Source of the DNA: an uncultured Eubacteriales bacterium
GTDB lineage: Bacteria; Bacillota; Clostridia; Oscillospirales; CAG-272
DNA length: 64,000 nt
Reading direction: 5' to 3'
Assembly: GCA_934796165.1 (NCBI GenBank)
Contig: CAKVOU010000002.1
Coordinates: forward strand, 124,001 to 188,000
Made by a program: the position numbers and the translations under genes. Each line of letters begins with the position of its first letter. Position 1 is the first letter of the stretch. The notes under the pieces were generated by a model. That model was not told the origin of the DNA and ran no database searches. It saw only the letters and a list, made by a program, of their open reading frames with translations. Shown here in pieces: positions 1-7,217 of the stretch.

Positions 1-216
1 CACGGGGCGCATCAGATCCGGATATTTTTCTTCATATTCGCGGATAATCTTAGCGGTCTGATCCGTGGAAGCGTCATCATGGATCAGGATTTCAAATGTG
101 AAATCCGTTTTTTGAGAAACAAATCCCTCCAGCGTCCGGCGGACGTATTTCTCCTGGTTATAGGCAAGACTCGTAATGCTGACGAGGATCTCTCCCCCTG
201 GTTTCTTTTCGCACAT
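1..216 (-). CDS. GT2-family glycosyltransferase, N-terminal part (runs off the window start)
   Basis: Only the first 72 codons are present, and the rest lies before base 1. The N-terminus reads ILVSITSLAYNQEKYV and then FEILIHDDASTD. These are the first beta strand and the DDxSxD-like nucleotide-sugar segment of family 2 glycosyltransferases, which transfer a sugar from a nucleotide donor during polysaccharide assembly at the cytoplasmic membrane face. The ATG at 216 has a GGAGGAG ribosome site just upstream, inside the last codons of and the gap after the polymerase-like gene. Only 14 bases separate the two genes, so they are probably cotranscribed in a capsule or exopolysaccharide operon. 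Acceptor and donor cannot be inferred from this fragment. Confidence 0.85.
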   Translation of the reverse strand, partial: MCEKKPGGEILVSITSLAYNQEKYVRRTLEGFVSQKTDFTFEILIHDDASTDQTAKIIREYEEKYPDLMRPV

Positions 217-230
217 ATCCGTCTCCTCCG

Positions 231-1499
231 TCAACGAAGCTGCAGAATGCCGTTACGGATGCGTATCCGCGTGGTAAACAGCGCAATAAAAATCAGGATC
301 ATCGAGCTCTCCGGCTTGAAGAGCGCATAGTTCTGTACGGAAAATACAAGGATGTGACCGAAATAAATGAGAAAGCCGAACGAACGGATGGTATGCTTCC
401 GGTAATAATTCCGTTCCACAAGCGCGGCAAGCAATGCGAACAACAGCACCCCGATCATCAGTCCCGGATAACCGAAATCCACAAGGAAGGGATACATCAT
501 GGTCGGCATGGCGTTGATGGTGACATTCTCACCGATCTGATAGTACACAGCATCCAAGCTGGTGATGACGTGATCCGCCGCCGCGTAGTCGATACCGAAG
601 AAAATGCGCGCCACCATCCAGAAAAAACAGACGATGAAGTTGAGCATTGCCCCGCCCCACATCATTACCTCGCCGACGGGATGCACCTCAAGCAGTTTGG
701 GGAGATAGCAGAACGGACCGACAAAATACACATACAGATTCTGAAGAATACCGAATCCGGCAAGACTGCGAAGCGTTGTCAGCCAGAACAGAATGGCGAC
801 AAGAATCACGCCGAGCATAACGAGCTTTCGGTATTTTCTGAGAGCAGCCACAATGTTTCCGCTCTCCCGGAGCAAGACCGCCAGCGCCATGAACACCACA
901 AACTTGATGATGATTCCGCGCCCGCCGAACAGAAGCGTATACTGAAGGATTCCCACTGCCGACACGCCGAGCAAAAGTCCGAAATAACGGAGACGAAGGA
1001 CACAGGAGATCACCGTGACGACAATGGTCGCAATGAAAATCGGCTGCACCACCCACTGGAACAAAAGAAGCTGCTTGGTCGATGCCCACTCACTTGCCGC
1101 ATAGGCGGTTTCCCGAAGCGCACTGAAACCGCGTTCTGCGAGCACCCGGATGGCTTCCGGCAAAAAATACAGACAATACAGCCATGCAAGAATATTCAGA
1201 ACAAGCAACAGCTTGTATTGAATATCGTTTGAAAAAGAACTCCGGTCATTTTCTTTATGTTGCGTCCCGGTCAGTTTGCGGAATGCGATGTATACCGCAT
1301 TGAAAAAAACACCGGAGAAAAGCGCCATCAGATAAACGCGCCAGCCGGGCGGATACAGCCCGAGAATACCGGTGGAGGAAAGCCCGGCACAGCCGAACCA
1401 CATCACGGTAAACAAATCACTGATACACAGCTTTCCGAACAGTCTTCTGTTCAGAAGAAGAATGACTATCATCAGTGCAAAGAACAACAGAGCAATCAT
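231..1499 (-). CDS. Wzy-like oligosaccharide repeat-unit polymerase (polytopic membrane protein)
   Basis: This 422-residue protein has about ten to twelve hydrophobic segments spread over its whole length and ends in a basic tail. A loop with GGRG following a hydrophobic stretch, and a long C-terminal half with aromatic-rich extracytoplasmic loops, resemble O-antigen or capsule repeat-unit polymerases. Such enzymes join lipid-linked repeat units outside the membrane. The family is very divergent, so this rests on topology, length and the neighbouring glycosyltransferase. I start at ATG 1499, which has AGGAG six bases upstream, and not at the TTG at 1514, which lacks a ribosome site. A near-consensus promoter lies upstream (1559-1587). 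Confidence 0.7.
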   Translation of the reverse strand: MIALLFFALMIVILLLNRRLFGKLCISDLFTVMWFGCAGLSSTGILGLYPPGWRVYLMALFSGVFFNAVYIAFRKLTGTQHKENDRSSFSNDIQYKLLLVLNILAWLYCLYFLPEAIRVLAERGFSALRETAYAASEWASTKQLLLFQWVVQPIFIATIVVTVISCVLRLRYFGLLLGVSAVGILQYTLLFGGRGIIIKFVVFMALAVLLRESGNIVAALRKYRKLVMLGVILVAILFWLTTLRSLAGFGILQNLYVYFVGPFCYLPKLLEVHPVGEVMMWGGAMLNFIVCFFWMVARIFFGIDYAAADHVITSLDAVYYQIGENVTINAMPTMMYPFLVDFGYPGLMIGVLLFALLAALVERNYYRKHTIRSFGFLIYFGHILVFSVQNYALFKPESSMILIFIALFTTRIRIRNGILQLR

Positions 1500-1558
1500 G
1501 TTTTCTCCTGTCAAAGACGTTTTCGTGTCAGCCGATAGAATGTCATAGTATATGAGTT

Positions 1559-1587
1559 ATTATACAACTTTTTGCTATGTTTGTCCA
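1559..1587 (-). promoter_or_regulatory. sigma-A-type promoter for the polymerase/glycosyltransferase operon
   Basis: On the minus strand a TGGACA -35 box is separated by 17 bp from a perfect TATAAT -10 box. It lies about 60 bases before the ATG at 1499. Confidence 0.75.
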
Positions 1588-1715
1588 TGACCGGGCGGAC
1601 TAATTAACACTTTGTTCACATCCGGAAAATGATGTTTCTGAAACAATTAAAATTTGGCTTTGCCGGAATTCGGGCATCCGAGTTTCAGAAGCGACCGCTT
1701 TCCGGAGCATACGAC

Positions 1716-1750
1716 AAAAAGCCTCCCCGTATCCGTGGATACGGGGAGGC
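1716..1750 (-). terminator. Rho-independent terminator after the phage-tail-like gene pair
   Basis: A nearly uninterrupted inverted repeat (GCCTCCCCGTATCC with its complement, 1721-1750) is followed on the minus strand by TTTTT. It lies downstream of the gene ending at 1818. Confidence 0.85.
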
Positions 1751-1817
1751 TCCGGGGGTATGGTGAAGTCGCGCACCGGGCGCCTTAACGCGTGCCGGGA
1801 CCGGTCACCGTCAGAAT

Positions 1818-2186
1818 TTATTCGACGGCAACCCAGTGTTCCGCGTCATCCGCGGGAGGCACCTGTGCGTTCTTCCCATGTGCCAGGATACAACGAAAGA
1901 TCCTGCCGCAGGAAAGCGTCAAAGCTCCCTCGTCGAACGCATACTCCGCAGAAACATCCTGCCACGCACTGAGGCTTTCGTAGGTAGCCAGACGTGCCCT
2001 CAGCTGCCTGATCTGTTCCGCAAGCGGCGGCTCGCTCGCGTGAAGAGTGGCAATTCCGGACAGCTCTTCGGCTTCGTCACCGGTAATTCTGCCGCGTGCG
2101 ACTGCAAAATCAATGCGTTCCTTCGCGTCATCAATGCTGTACGCCGCATTTTCCAGATAATTTTTCAGAACCTGATAGTATTCCAT
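1818..2186 (-). CDS. Small phage-like protein with XkdX-like N-terminus and carbohydrate-binding-like C-terminus
   Basis: This 122-residue protein has no signal peptide. Residues 1-45 are helical and contain FAVARGRITGDEAEEL, which resembles the V..G.IT..E..E pattern of small XkdX-type tail proteins. The last third (SLSAWQDV, then YAFDEGALTLSCGRIFRCILAH and a terminal W) resembles the compact aromatic carbohydrate-binding modules found at the ends of phage tail and chitinase-like proteins. An AAAGGA site precedes the ATG. It follows the tail-like gene by 41 bases and is followed by a terminator, so the two form a unit. Function is inferred from resemblance only. Confidence 0.55.
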   Translation of the reverse strand: MEYYQVLKNYLENAAYSIDDAKERIDFAVARGRITGDEAEELSGIATLHASEPPLAEQIRQLRARLATYESLSAWQDVSAEYAFDEGALTLSCGRIFRCILAHGKNAQVPPADDAEHWVAVE

Positions 2187-2227
2187 ATTTCTTTTCCTTT
2201 ATCCTTTCCTTGTTTTGCCCGCATCCG

Positions 2228-3907
2228 TCAGGCAGCGGTCGCCGCACTCTCAAGCGCAGCCACTCTTTCCGTCAGCCGGGAGATCACGATCTGCGGATCC
2301 TTCTGATAAGTCATCTCGATCGGGACGGTTGACTGCAAAGTCATGCTTTCCTCCGTCGGCGTGACGGCAAACAGTTCATCTCCTGTAAGGAATTGTCCAT
2401 CATCCTCCTGGTTGGCACAAACCACGGTTACGGGGGTTCCGGCACTGTTCTGTGCCACCAACCAGGTTTTGAATTCCTCCACAGTTGTATAGTCCTCCAA
2501 CGGGAAGGCAACATACAGAGTGGTCCCCTCGATGCCAATGTTGTTTTCCATTCCGCTTCCGGTCTTTGCGTGATACAGATCATATACGAAGTGTGTACTA
2601 TACCCTCCGCATCCGCTCCGGATCGCCGTCGGAACTGCGTTGGTGAGAACAAAACATCCATCACCGTTTCCGGTCCATCCGGTCTCTGCTCCCGTGAGTG
2701 TGACCGTGGTTGTGCGACGGATCAGAGCCACAAATCCGTATTCCGGCATGGACACAAGCTCATCCTTGGCACCGGGAACTCCGTACATGGACTGAAGCGT
2801 CAGGTTTACCGTCCGCTTGTTGTAAGCCACCGGAGAGACATCCGCAGAACGGGAAATCACCGGTGGGTCTGCATTCAAATTCGCCAATGTATTGACAAAC
2901 ACCAGTTTGACATAGCTTGCAGTTTCCGGCATGGAGAACTGCGCACTGCCGGCAACCGCGGAAATCCATGTTCCGTCGGATGCATACAGATGAATCCTCG
3001 CCGGAGTATGCACGCCGAAATAATACGTGCCGGGCTTCAGCGGGATCATTCCGGTCCGCGTCCTGGACGAATCCGGTGCCACCTGCCCGTTTAATGCGTT
3101 GATCGTCCCCTCCTCCAATTTAGCCGGATCCAGAAGATTCCGTCCGTACATCGTGACCGTCGCCTTGGTCAGGGGCTTGAGTTTTGCCGGCTGCGTGAGC
3201 GAAGGCGTTCTGGATACGCTTGTCTCTCCGAATATGGAAACCCCGGCTTCCCCGTTTTCCCTTGCAAGCGCATCGGAAATATAGATCTCCGTTCCCGAAG
3301 CCTTCCCGATCAGGTTGCCTGCGTAATGGGTATTGCAAAAGCGGTTTGTCCGCTCGGAGGACCACAGAGTATACTTGCCGGCATCGTCGTCGTTGATCCG
3401 GTGAGCAACGCCGTAAACGCCGGTATCCGTTCCGGCGACAAACCAGTTTCCGTTGTCCCCGATATACGGCGAGGAACCGTTGAACTCCCCTGCCTGAGCA
3501 CGCGCTTTGAACTGCTCCATTTCCGAGAGTGCCGACTGCGCCAGACTGCACGCCTGTGTGATCTCGGATTCGGTCGGGGGCACCGCGTCGGTCGCTTCTG
3601 CCGGCAGAGCTTCCAAGATATCCATCTCTCCGGTCGCGGTAATCAATACCTTGTTACCCTGGTAGCCGACCACCGCAAACCGGCAGACCCCTCGTTTGGC
3701 ATATGCCTCTGCCGGAATCAGAAACGCCCCGCTGTACAGAACCTGCACCGGCGTTCCGCCGCCCGCCGGATAAAACACGACCTTTTTGGACAGGGATTTC
3801 CATTCTTCGGAGAAGGTCAGCTCCATTTCCTCAAAACCGTAGCTTCCGACGGTCCCGGCAATAAACCGTCTCGGCTCCAGCGTGTAATAGTTGATGTTCA
3901 GTTTCAT
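2228..3907 (-). CDS. Phage tail or baseplate-like structural protein
   Basis: This 559-residue protein has no signal peptide. The N-terminal ~120 residues (MKLNINYYTLEPRR, then the ELTFSEEW and VVFYPAGGG region) form a beta-rich domain like that of Bacillota phage baseplate/upper tail proteins. It is followed by SPYIGDNGNWFVAGTDTGV, a segment frequent in such tail proteins. The rest is beta-rich with repeated Gly/Thr strands and ends in a short coiled coil (VISRLTERVAALESA). GGAGG lies six bases before ATG 3907. It is paired with the small downstream gene, but no other phage gene is visible here, so it may be a tail remnant, a tailocin fragment or a domesticated receptor-binding protein. Confidence 0.65.
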   Translation of the reverse strand: MKLNINYYTLEPRRFIAGTVGSYGFEEMELTFSEEWKSLSKKVVFYPAGGGTPVQVLYSGAFLIPAEAYAKRGVCRFAVVGYQGNKVLITATGEMDILEALPAEATDAVPPTESEITQACSLAQSALSEMEQFKARAQAGEFNGSSPYIGDNGNWFVAGTDTGVYGVAHRINDDDAGKYTLWSSERTNRFCNTHYAGNLIGKASGTEIYISDALARENGEAGVSIFGETSVSRTPSLTQPAKLKPLTKATVTMYGRNLLDPAKLEEGTINALNGQVAPDSSRTRTGMIPLKPGTYYFGVHTPARIHLYASDGTWISAVAGSAQFSMPETASYVKLVFVNTLANLNADPPVISRSADVSPVAYNKRTVNLTLQSMYGVPGAKDELVSMPEYGFVALIRRTTTVTLTGAETGWTGNGDGCFVLTNAVPTAIRSGCGGYSTHFVYDLYHAKTGSGMENNIGIEGTTLYVAFPLEDYTTVEEFKTWLVAQNSAGTPVTVVCANQEDDGQFLTGDELFAVTPTEESMTLQSTVPIEMTYQKDPQIVISRLTERVAALESAATAA

Positions 3908-4023
3908 AGAACCTCCGTCGACGCCGTTCGGTGTTTCCCCACGGTTTATCGTACCACGCTGTCAGGCACGCGGACTGACAGATTTCCGTCATATCGGTAA
4001 AAACGGACAAACCCGCTGTGCAC

Positions 4024-4061
4024 AAAAAAACGGGAGAATCCTCAAACGAAGCGTTCTCCCG
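4024..4061 (-). terminator. Rho-independent terminator
   Basis: CGGGAGAA (4031-4038) pairs with TTCTCCCG (4054-4061), followed on the minus strand by seven T residues (4024-4030). It is the second stem-loop downstream of the rRNA methyltransferase gene. Confidence 0.8.
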
Positions 4062-4175
4062 CCACACATCGGCATCCGGCAGCTTTGTGCCGGCTTTTTG
4101 TCATAATCAACTTTCAAAGTACCGGGTACCCCGTTCGGGATCGCAACCGGTCTGCCGGGGTTCCTTCCGATAGTT

Positions 4176-4215
4176 CCGGGGGCTGTGAAAGACGTCGGTC
4201 CTTCACAGCCCCCGG
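4176..4215 (-). terminator. Strong stem-loop right after the rRNA methyltransferase gene
   Basis: A perfect 14-bp stem, CCGGGGGCTGTGAA with its complement (4176-4189 / 4202-4215), lies 13 bases after the stop codon. No T-tract follows, so it may stabilise the 3' end or act as a partial terminator ahead of the T-tailed hairpin at 4024-4061. Confidence 0.55.
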
Positions 4216-4228
4216 AATATTCTGATGC

Positions 4229-5593
4229 TTACGGAATCCGCAAGCCTTTCGGATAATGGTTCTTTGCCCGCCCGTGAACGACCTTGATGCCGCCAAGCGT
4301 ACAGCCGGCAACCCGGACCACCGCCCAGCCGTCCTCCAGACCGTCCGCGTCGATCTCCTCGCCGTGCAGATACCGCGCGACACGCGCGTCCTCCGGCGCA
4401 AGCTCCAAAATCCGCCGGAAGCCGCCCCCATACGCCATGAACAGATGGTGCTCCGGCTCTACGCGTCCCTTGACCAGGCGACCGACCGCAACGCCCGCCG
4501 AAATGACACCGAACGGCGGAACTGCCATGCCGTCAGGCAGTGCAACCACCGTTCCGCGGCAATCTGCAAACCGGACATCCGGGATTCTGCTCATGCACGA
4601 GCCGAGGAACTCTGAAAGCGTGCGGTTCTGCTCCCGCGTCAGCGGGATCAGGTTTTCCCGGAAGCGGGGAGGTGCCGGAGCGCGGTCGCCGTCCCTTTGC
4701 AGAAGCGCAATATACTGTCCCTCTCCGGGGCACCGATGGGGATAATACCTCCGGGTCAGTGCAAGCTCCGCCGGGCAATCGGGAAGCAAAATCCCGTCGG
4801 CAGTACAGTCCTGAAGCGGCCGCTCCACCGGGACGATTCTGAAATCGGGGTATTCATGCAGGAACCATGAAATATTCTCCTCGTTTTCCTCCGTGGAAAA
4901 GGTGCAGGTGGAGTACAAAAGGTATCCGCCCTGTCGGACACAGCCGGCGATGTTGGAAAGGATCTCCCGCTGACGTCCGACGCAAAGCGCAACATTTTCC
5001 GACGACCATTCCGCAATTGCCTCCGCATTTTTCCGGAACATTCCCTCTCCGGAGCAAGGTACGTCCGCGATCACAAGATCAAAACATCCGGGATACCAAT
5101 CCCCGAGCACCGCCGTATCCACATTGGTCACAAGGGTGTTCCGGCAGCCAAGCCGCTCCAGATTTCCTGCAAGCACTCTTGCCCGCGCGGGGACAAATTC
5201 ATTGGAGACCACCAGTCCCCCGTCGCCGGTGTACGCCGAAGCCTGCGAACTTTTCCCGCCCGGGGCGGCGCAGGCATCGAGGATCCTCCAGCCCTGCCGC
5301 ACGGAAAGCGCGTGAAGCGTACTCATCGCCCCGGGGTCCTGCAGGTACATCATCCCGGCATGGTGGTACGGCGTGTTTCCCAATTTGTCCGCGTCCACCA
5401 AAAAACCGTCCGCGGCGTAAGGAATTTCCCGGCAAGCGTGCGGAAAGAGGGAGAGAAATTTTTCTTTTGAAATTTTCGCGGTGTTAACACGCAATCCGTG
5501 CACCGCATCCGGCTTCTCCAACTCACGAAAGAGGTCGTCCGCCTCTGCGCCGAGGAGTCGTTTCATCCGTGTACAAAATGCTTGAGGAAGCAT
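4229..5593 (-). CDS. RsmF/NOL1-NOP2-Sun family rRNA m5C methyltransferase
   Basis: This 454-residue protein should methylate a cytosine at C5 in rRNA using S-adenosylmethionine. The SAM site (LDACAAPGGKSSQ) is followed by the catalytic motif IV DVPCSGEGMF and motif VI YSTCTFS, giving the two cysteines required by this family. The C-terminal ~150 residues (GWAVVRVAG, then KNHYPKGLR at the end) match the PUA-like tail of Bacillota RsmF/EfmM-type enzymes, which usually act on 16S rRNA. I place the start at ATG 5593, with AAGGAGA upstream, because the ATG at 5635 has no ribosome site. A full-consensus promoter lies at 5656-5684. The exact target base is not decidable from sequence. Confidence 0.92.
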   Translation of the reverse strand: MLPQAFCTRMKRLLGAEADDLFRELEKPDAVHGLRVNTAKISKEKFLSLFPHACREIPYAADGFLVDADKLGNTPYHHAGMMYLQDPGAMSTLHALSVRQGWRILDACAAPGGKSSQASAYTGDGGLVVSNEFVPARARVLAGNLERLGCRNTLVTNVDTAVLGDWYPGCFDLVIADVPCSGEGMFRKNAEAIAEWSSENVALCVGRQREILSNIAGCVRQGGYLLYSTCTFSTEENEENISWFLHEYPDFRIVPVERPLQDCTADGILLPDCPAELALTRRYYPHRCPGEGQYIALLQRDGDRAPAPPRFRENLIPLTREQNRTLSEFLGSCMSRIPDVRFADCRGTVVALPDGMAVPPFGVISAGVAVGRLVKGRVEPEHHLFMAYGGGFRRILELAPEDARVARYLHGEEIDADGLEDGWAVVRVAGCTLGGIKVVHGRAKNHYPKGLRIP

Positions 5594-5655
5594 ACCGCTT
5601 CTCCTTTCCGACCGCTGTCTCCGATCCCCGGACATCGGCAGTCATCTGTTTGTTC

Positions 5656-5684
5656 ATTATACCGACCGGCGGTGTATTTGTCAA
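5656..5684 (-). promoter_or_regulatory. Full-consensus sigma-A promoter for the rRNA methyltransferase
   Basis: TTGACA, 17 bp, TATAAT on the minus strand, about 63 bases before the chosen start at 5593. Both hexamers match the consensus exactly. Confidence 0.9.
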
Positions 5685-5730
5685 GTAGCGGCGAACAAGC
5701 GGGAAAATTACAATTGTTTACAAATAAACG

Positions 5731-5759
5731 TAGACAAATCCCCGGAAATGTGGTAAACT
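5731..5759 (+). promoter_or_regulatory. sigma-A-type promoter for the His-rich membrane protein
   Basis: TAGACA, 17 bp, TAAACT on the plus strand, about 40 bases before ATG 5800. It is divergent from the methyltransferase promoter. Confidence 0.65.
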
Positions 5760-5799
5760 GTATTTATAGTATCCTGCAGGAAAGGACAAGGGACTGCGC

Positions 5800-6162
5800 A
5801 TGGAATCGAACGACAAGCACACTTTCCCGGATCGGCACGATCCGGACGGGCACGCTCCTTCGGGAGAGTATCGCCATTCAAGTGAACTCCGCCATTCGGG
5901 AGAGCGCCGCCATTCCGGCGAGAGCCGCCATTCAGGCGAGAGCCACCATTTTGACAGTTACCCGCATTCGGACGACTATTACAGCGACGGATCTCACCGT
6001 TTCATCCGTCGGCGGCACAAACGGTATTCCCATTCCGATCCCCGTTCACCCATCAACAAATTGCTTTCCAACAAGTGGTTTTGCGCACTGCTCGCCATTC
6101 TGTCTACTGCCATTCTGGTGTTCTTGTTTATTCTGTTCCTGCGTCTCGGGGGAGTTGTATAA
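5800..6162 (+). CDS. Histidine-rich repeat protein with a C-terminal membrane anchor
   Basis: This 120-residue protein is not one I recognise. Residues 24-50 carry a tandem five-residue repeat of the form RHSGE (variants RHSSE, LRHSGE, RRHSGE, SRHSGE), encoded by a ~15-base DNA repeat. More His, Asp and Tyr residues follow (DSYPHSDDYYSDG), then a basic stretch and one hydrophobic segment near residues 92-115. With no N-terminal signal it is probably a C-tail-anchored protein whose His-rich part faces the cytoplasm. The His clusters suggest metal or pH sensitivity, which is inference. It is the only plus-strand gene before 58 kb, with its own promoter and a shared terminator downstream. Confidence 0.7.
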   Translation: MESNDKHTFPDRHDPDGHAPSGEYRHSSELRHSGERRHSGESRHSGESHHFDSYPHSDDYYSDGSHRFIRRRHKRYSHSDPRSPINKLLSNKWFCALLAILSTAILVFLFILFLRLGGVV

Positions 6163-6258
6163 ACGTTCCCCGCGCCGTCATCCGGAAACGAAAGCTCCTG
6201 TCACCGGACGAACCAACCCGCAAAACAATCCGTCATCCCATACGGAAACCCGATATCA

Positions 6259-6286
6259 AAAATGACCGGCATCTGCCGGTCATTTT
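6259..6286. terminator. Bidirectional terminator between convergent genes
   Basis: AAAATGACCGGCA and its exact complement are separated by two bases, giving A-runs on one side and T-runs on the other. It sits between the His-rich gene (+) and the PHP phosphatase gene (-) and can serve both. Confidence 0.85.
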
Positions 6287-6335
6287 GTTATAAAGAGGGG
6301 ATTTTCATAAAGCAGCCGCCGGACGCCCCAAGTTG

Positions 6336-7139
6336 TCAGCTGCCCACCCGCTCGTTTTTCATCAGGCGGAGGGGATTTTCATAAAACAGCCGCCGGGCAA
6401 GCCCTTCCCCGTATTCTTCGGCAACCCGAGCCGCACAACCGGATAATCCCGGGGCGCGGAATTCTGCGTGATGTGCGTCCGAGGCAATTGCATAGACCAC
6501 ACCGCGAGAAAGCATTTTTTCCGCACGTTTTTTTGCCGCTCTTCCCCACTCCCCATCAAACGACGAGGCGTTGACCTGGACAAGGCATCCCTGTCGGCAA
6601 AGCTCTTCCACGGGATGCAGATTCAAGCCGAAGCAGGGGTAACGCTCCAGATGCGCCAGCACGGGACGATACCCGTGCGTGAGCAATTGCGTGACAGCGC
6701 TTCTGATCTCCCGCAATTCCACGCCGGAGTTAAAATCCATCAGAACATACCGACTCCCATTCAGTGTCCGGCAGGTTCCCTGCATCAGATGTGAAAGCGC
6801 GTCGGCGTGATAAAACAGCTCGTTGCCGAGGAACAGCGACAGATCCGGATACTTTTCCTTTGCGTAAGCCTTAGCTTTTTCAAACGAAGAGAGGCTTTCG
6901 TCGCAATTATCTCCGTAAAAATCGAGCTGAAAATGCGGGGTGAAGCAGATCATGCGGATTCCGTCCTCATAGGACAGGTCCAGCATCCGGTACATCTCCG
7001 CTTCATTTTCCGCGCCGTCATCCACAGAGGCGAGCATATGACAGTGCATATCAAACAAAGGAAAGCCCAAAGAAGCCGGTTTCAACCCCTGCTGCTTTTC
7101 CTGTTTTCCCTGTTTTGCCCGTTTCCCTGAGAACAACAT
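6336..7139 (-). CDS. cpsB: CpsB/CapC/YwqE-type PHP-family tyrosine-protein phosphatase
   Basis: This 267-residue cytosolic PHP-fold metallophosphatase belongs to the family that dephosphorylates BY-kinases controlling capsule export and chain length. The metal-binding motifs are visible: DMHCHML with H32 and H34, the following DDGAE, a central TPHF, HLERY, and SDAHH near the C-terminus. The N-terminal ~20 residues are rich in Lys and Gln and are an extension. ATG 7139 has AAGGAG eight bases upstream. It lies near the polymerase and glycosyltransferase genes but is separated by phage-like and housekeeping genes. No BY-kinase gene is in this window. Confidence 0.9.
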   Translation of the reverse strand: MLFSGKRAKQGKQEKQQGLKPASLGFPLFDMHCHMLASVDDGAENEAEMYRMLDLSYEDGIRMICFTPHFQLDFYGDNCDESLSSFEKAKAYAKEKYPDLSLFLGNELFYHADALSHLMQGTCRTLNGSRYVLMDFNSGVELREIRSAVTQLLTHGYRPVLAHLERYPCFGLNLHPVEELCRQGCLVQVNASSFDGEWGRAAKKRAEKMLSRGVVYAIASDAHHAEFRAPGLSGCAARVAEEYGEGLARRLFYENPLRLMKNERVGS

Positions 7140-7217
7140 AGATGTACTCCTTCCGTTTCTCCGAGATTTCTGTCACATGGTAATCAAAACGCTATGGCAG
7201 GGACGCCGGTCATATGG

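Larger units (their letters stand above)
1500..1817. other. Intergenic region without a gene
   Basis: This region holds the promoter of the polymerase-like gene (1559-1587) and the terminator of the phage-like gene pair (1716-1750). Between them are a short palindrome GTTTCTGAAAC at 1634-1644 and a partial copy near 1682. No open frame with a ribosome site was seen. Confidence 0.7.
3908..4228. other. Intergenic region with two stem-loops, no gene
   Basis: The region between the tail-like gene and the rRNA methyltransferase carries two hairpins (4176-4215 and 4024-4061), both placed to end minus-strand transcripts of the methyltransferase gene. I saw no convincing promoter for the tail-like gene and no coding frame. 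Confidence 0.65.

Noticed and set aside
1500..1514. TTG start five codons upstream of the polymerase ATG
   Set aside because: The ribosome site AGGAG lies inside that stretch, so translation must start at ATG 1499.
5594..5635. Upstream ATG for the rRNA methyltransferase
   Set aside because: No ribosome site precedes it, and AAGGAGA sits correctly for ATG 5593.
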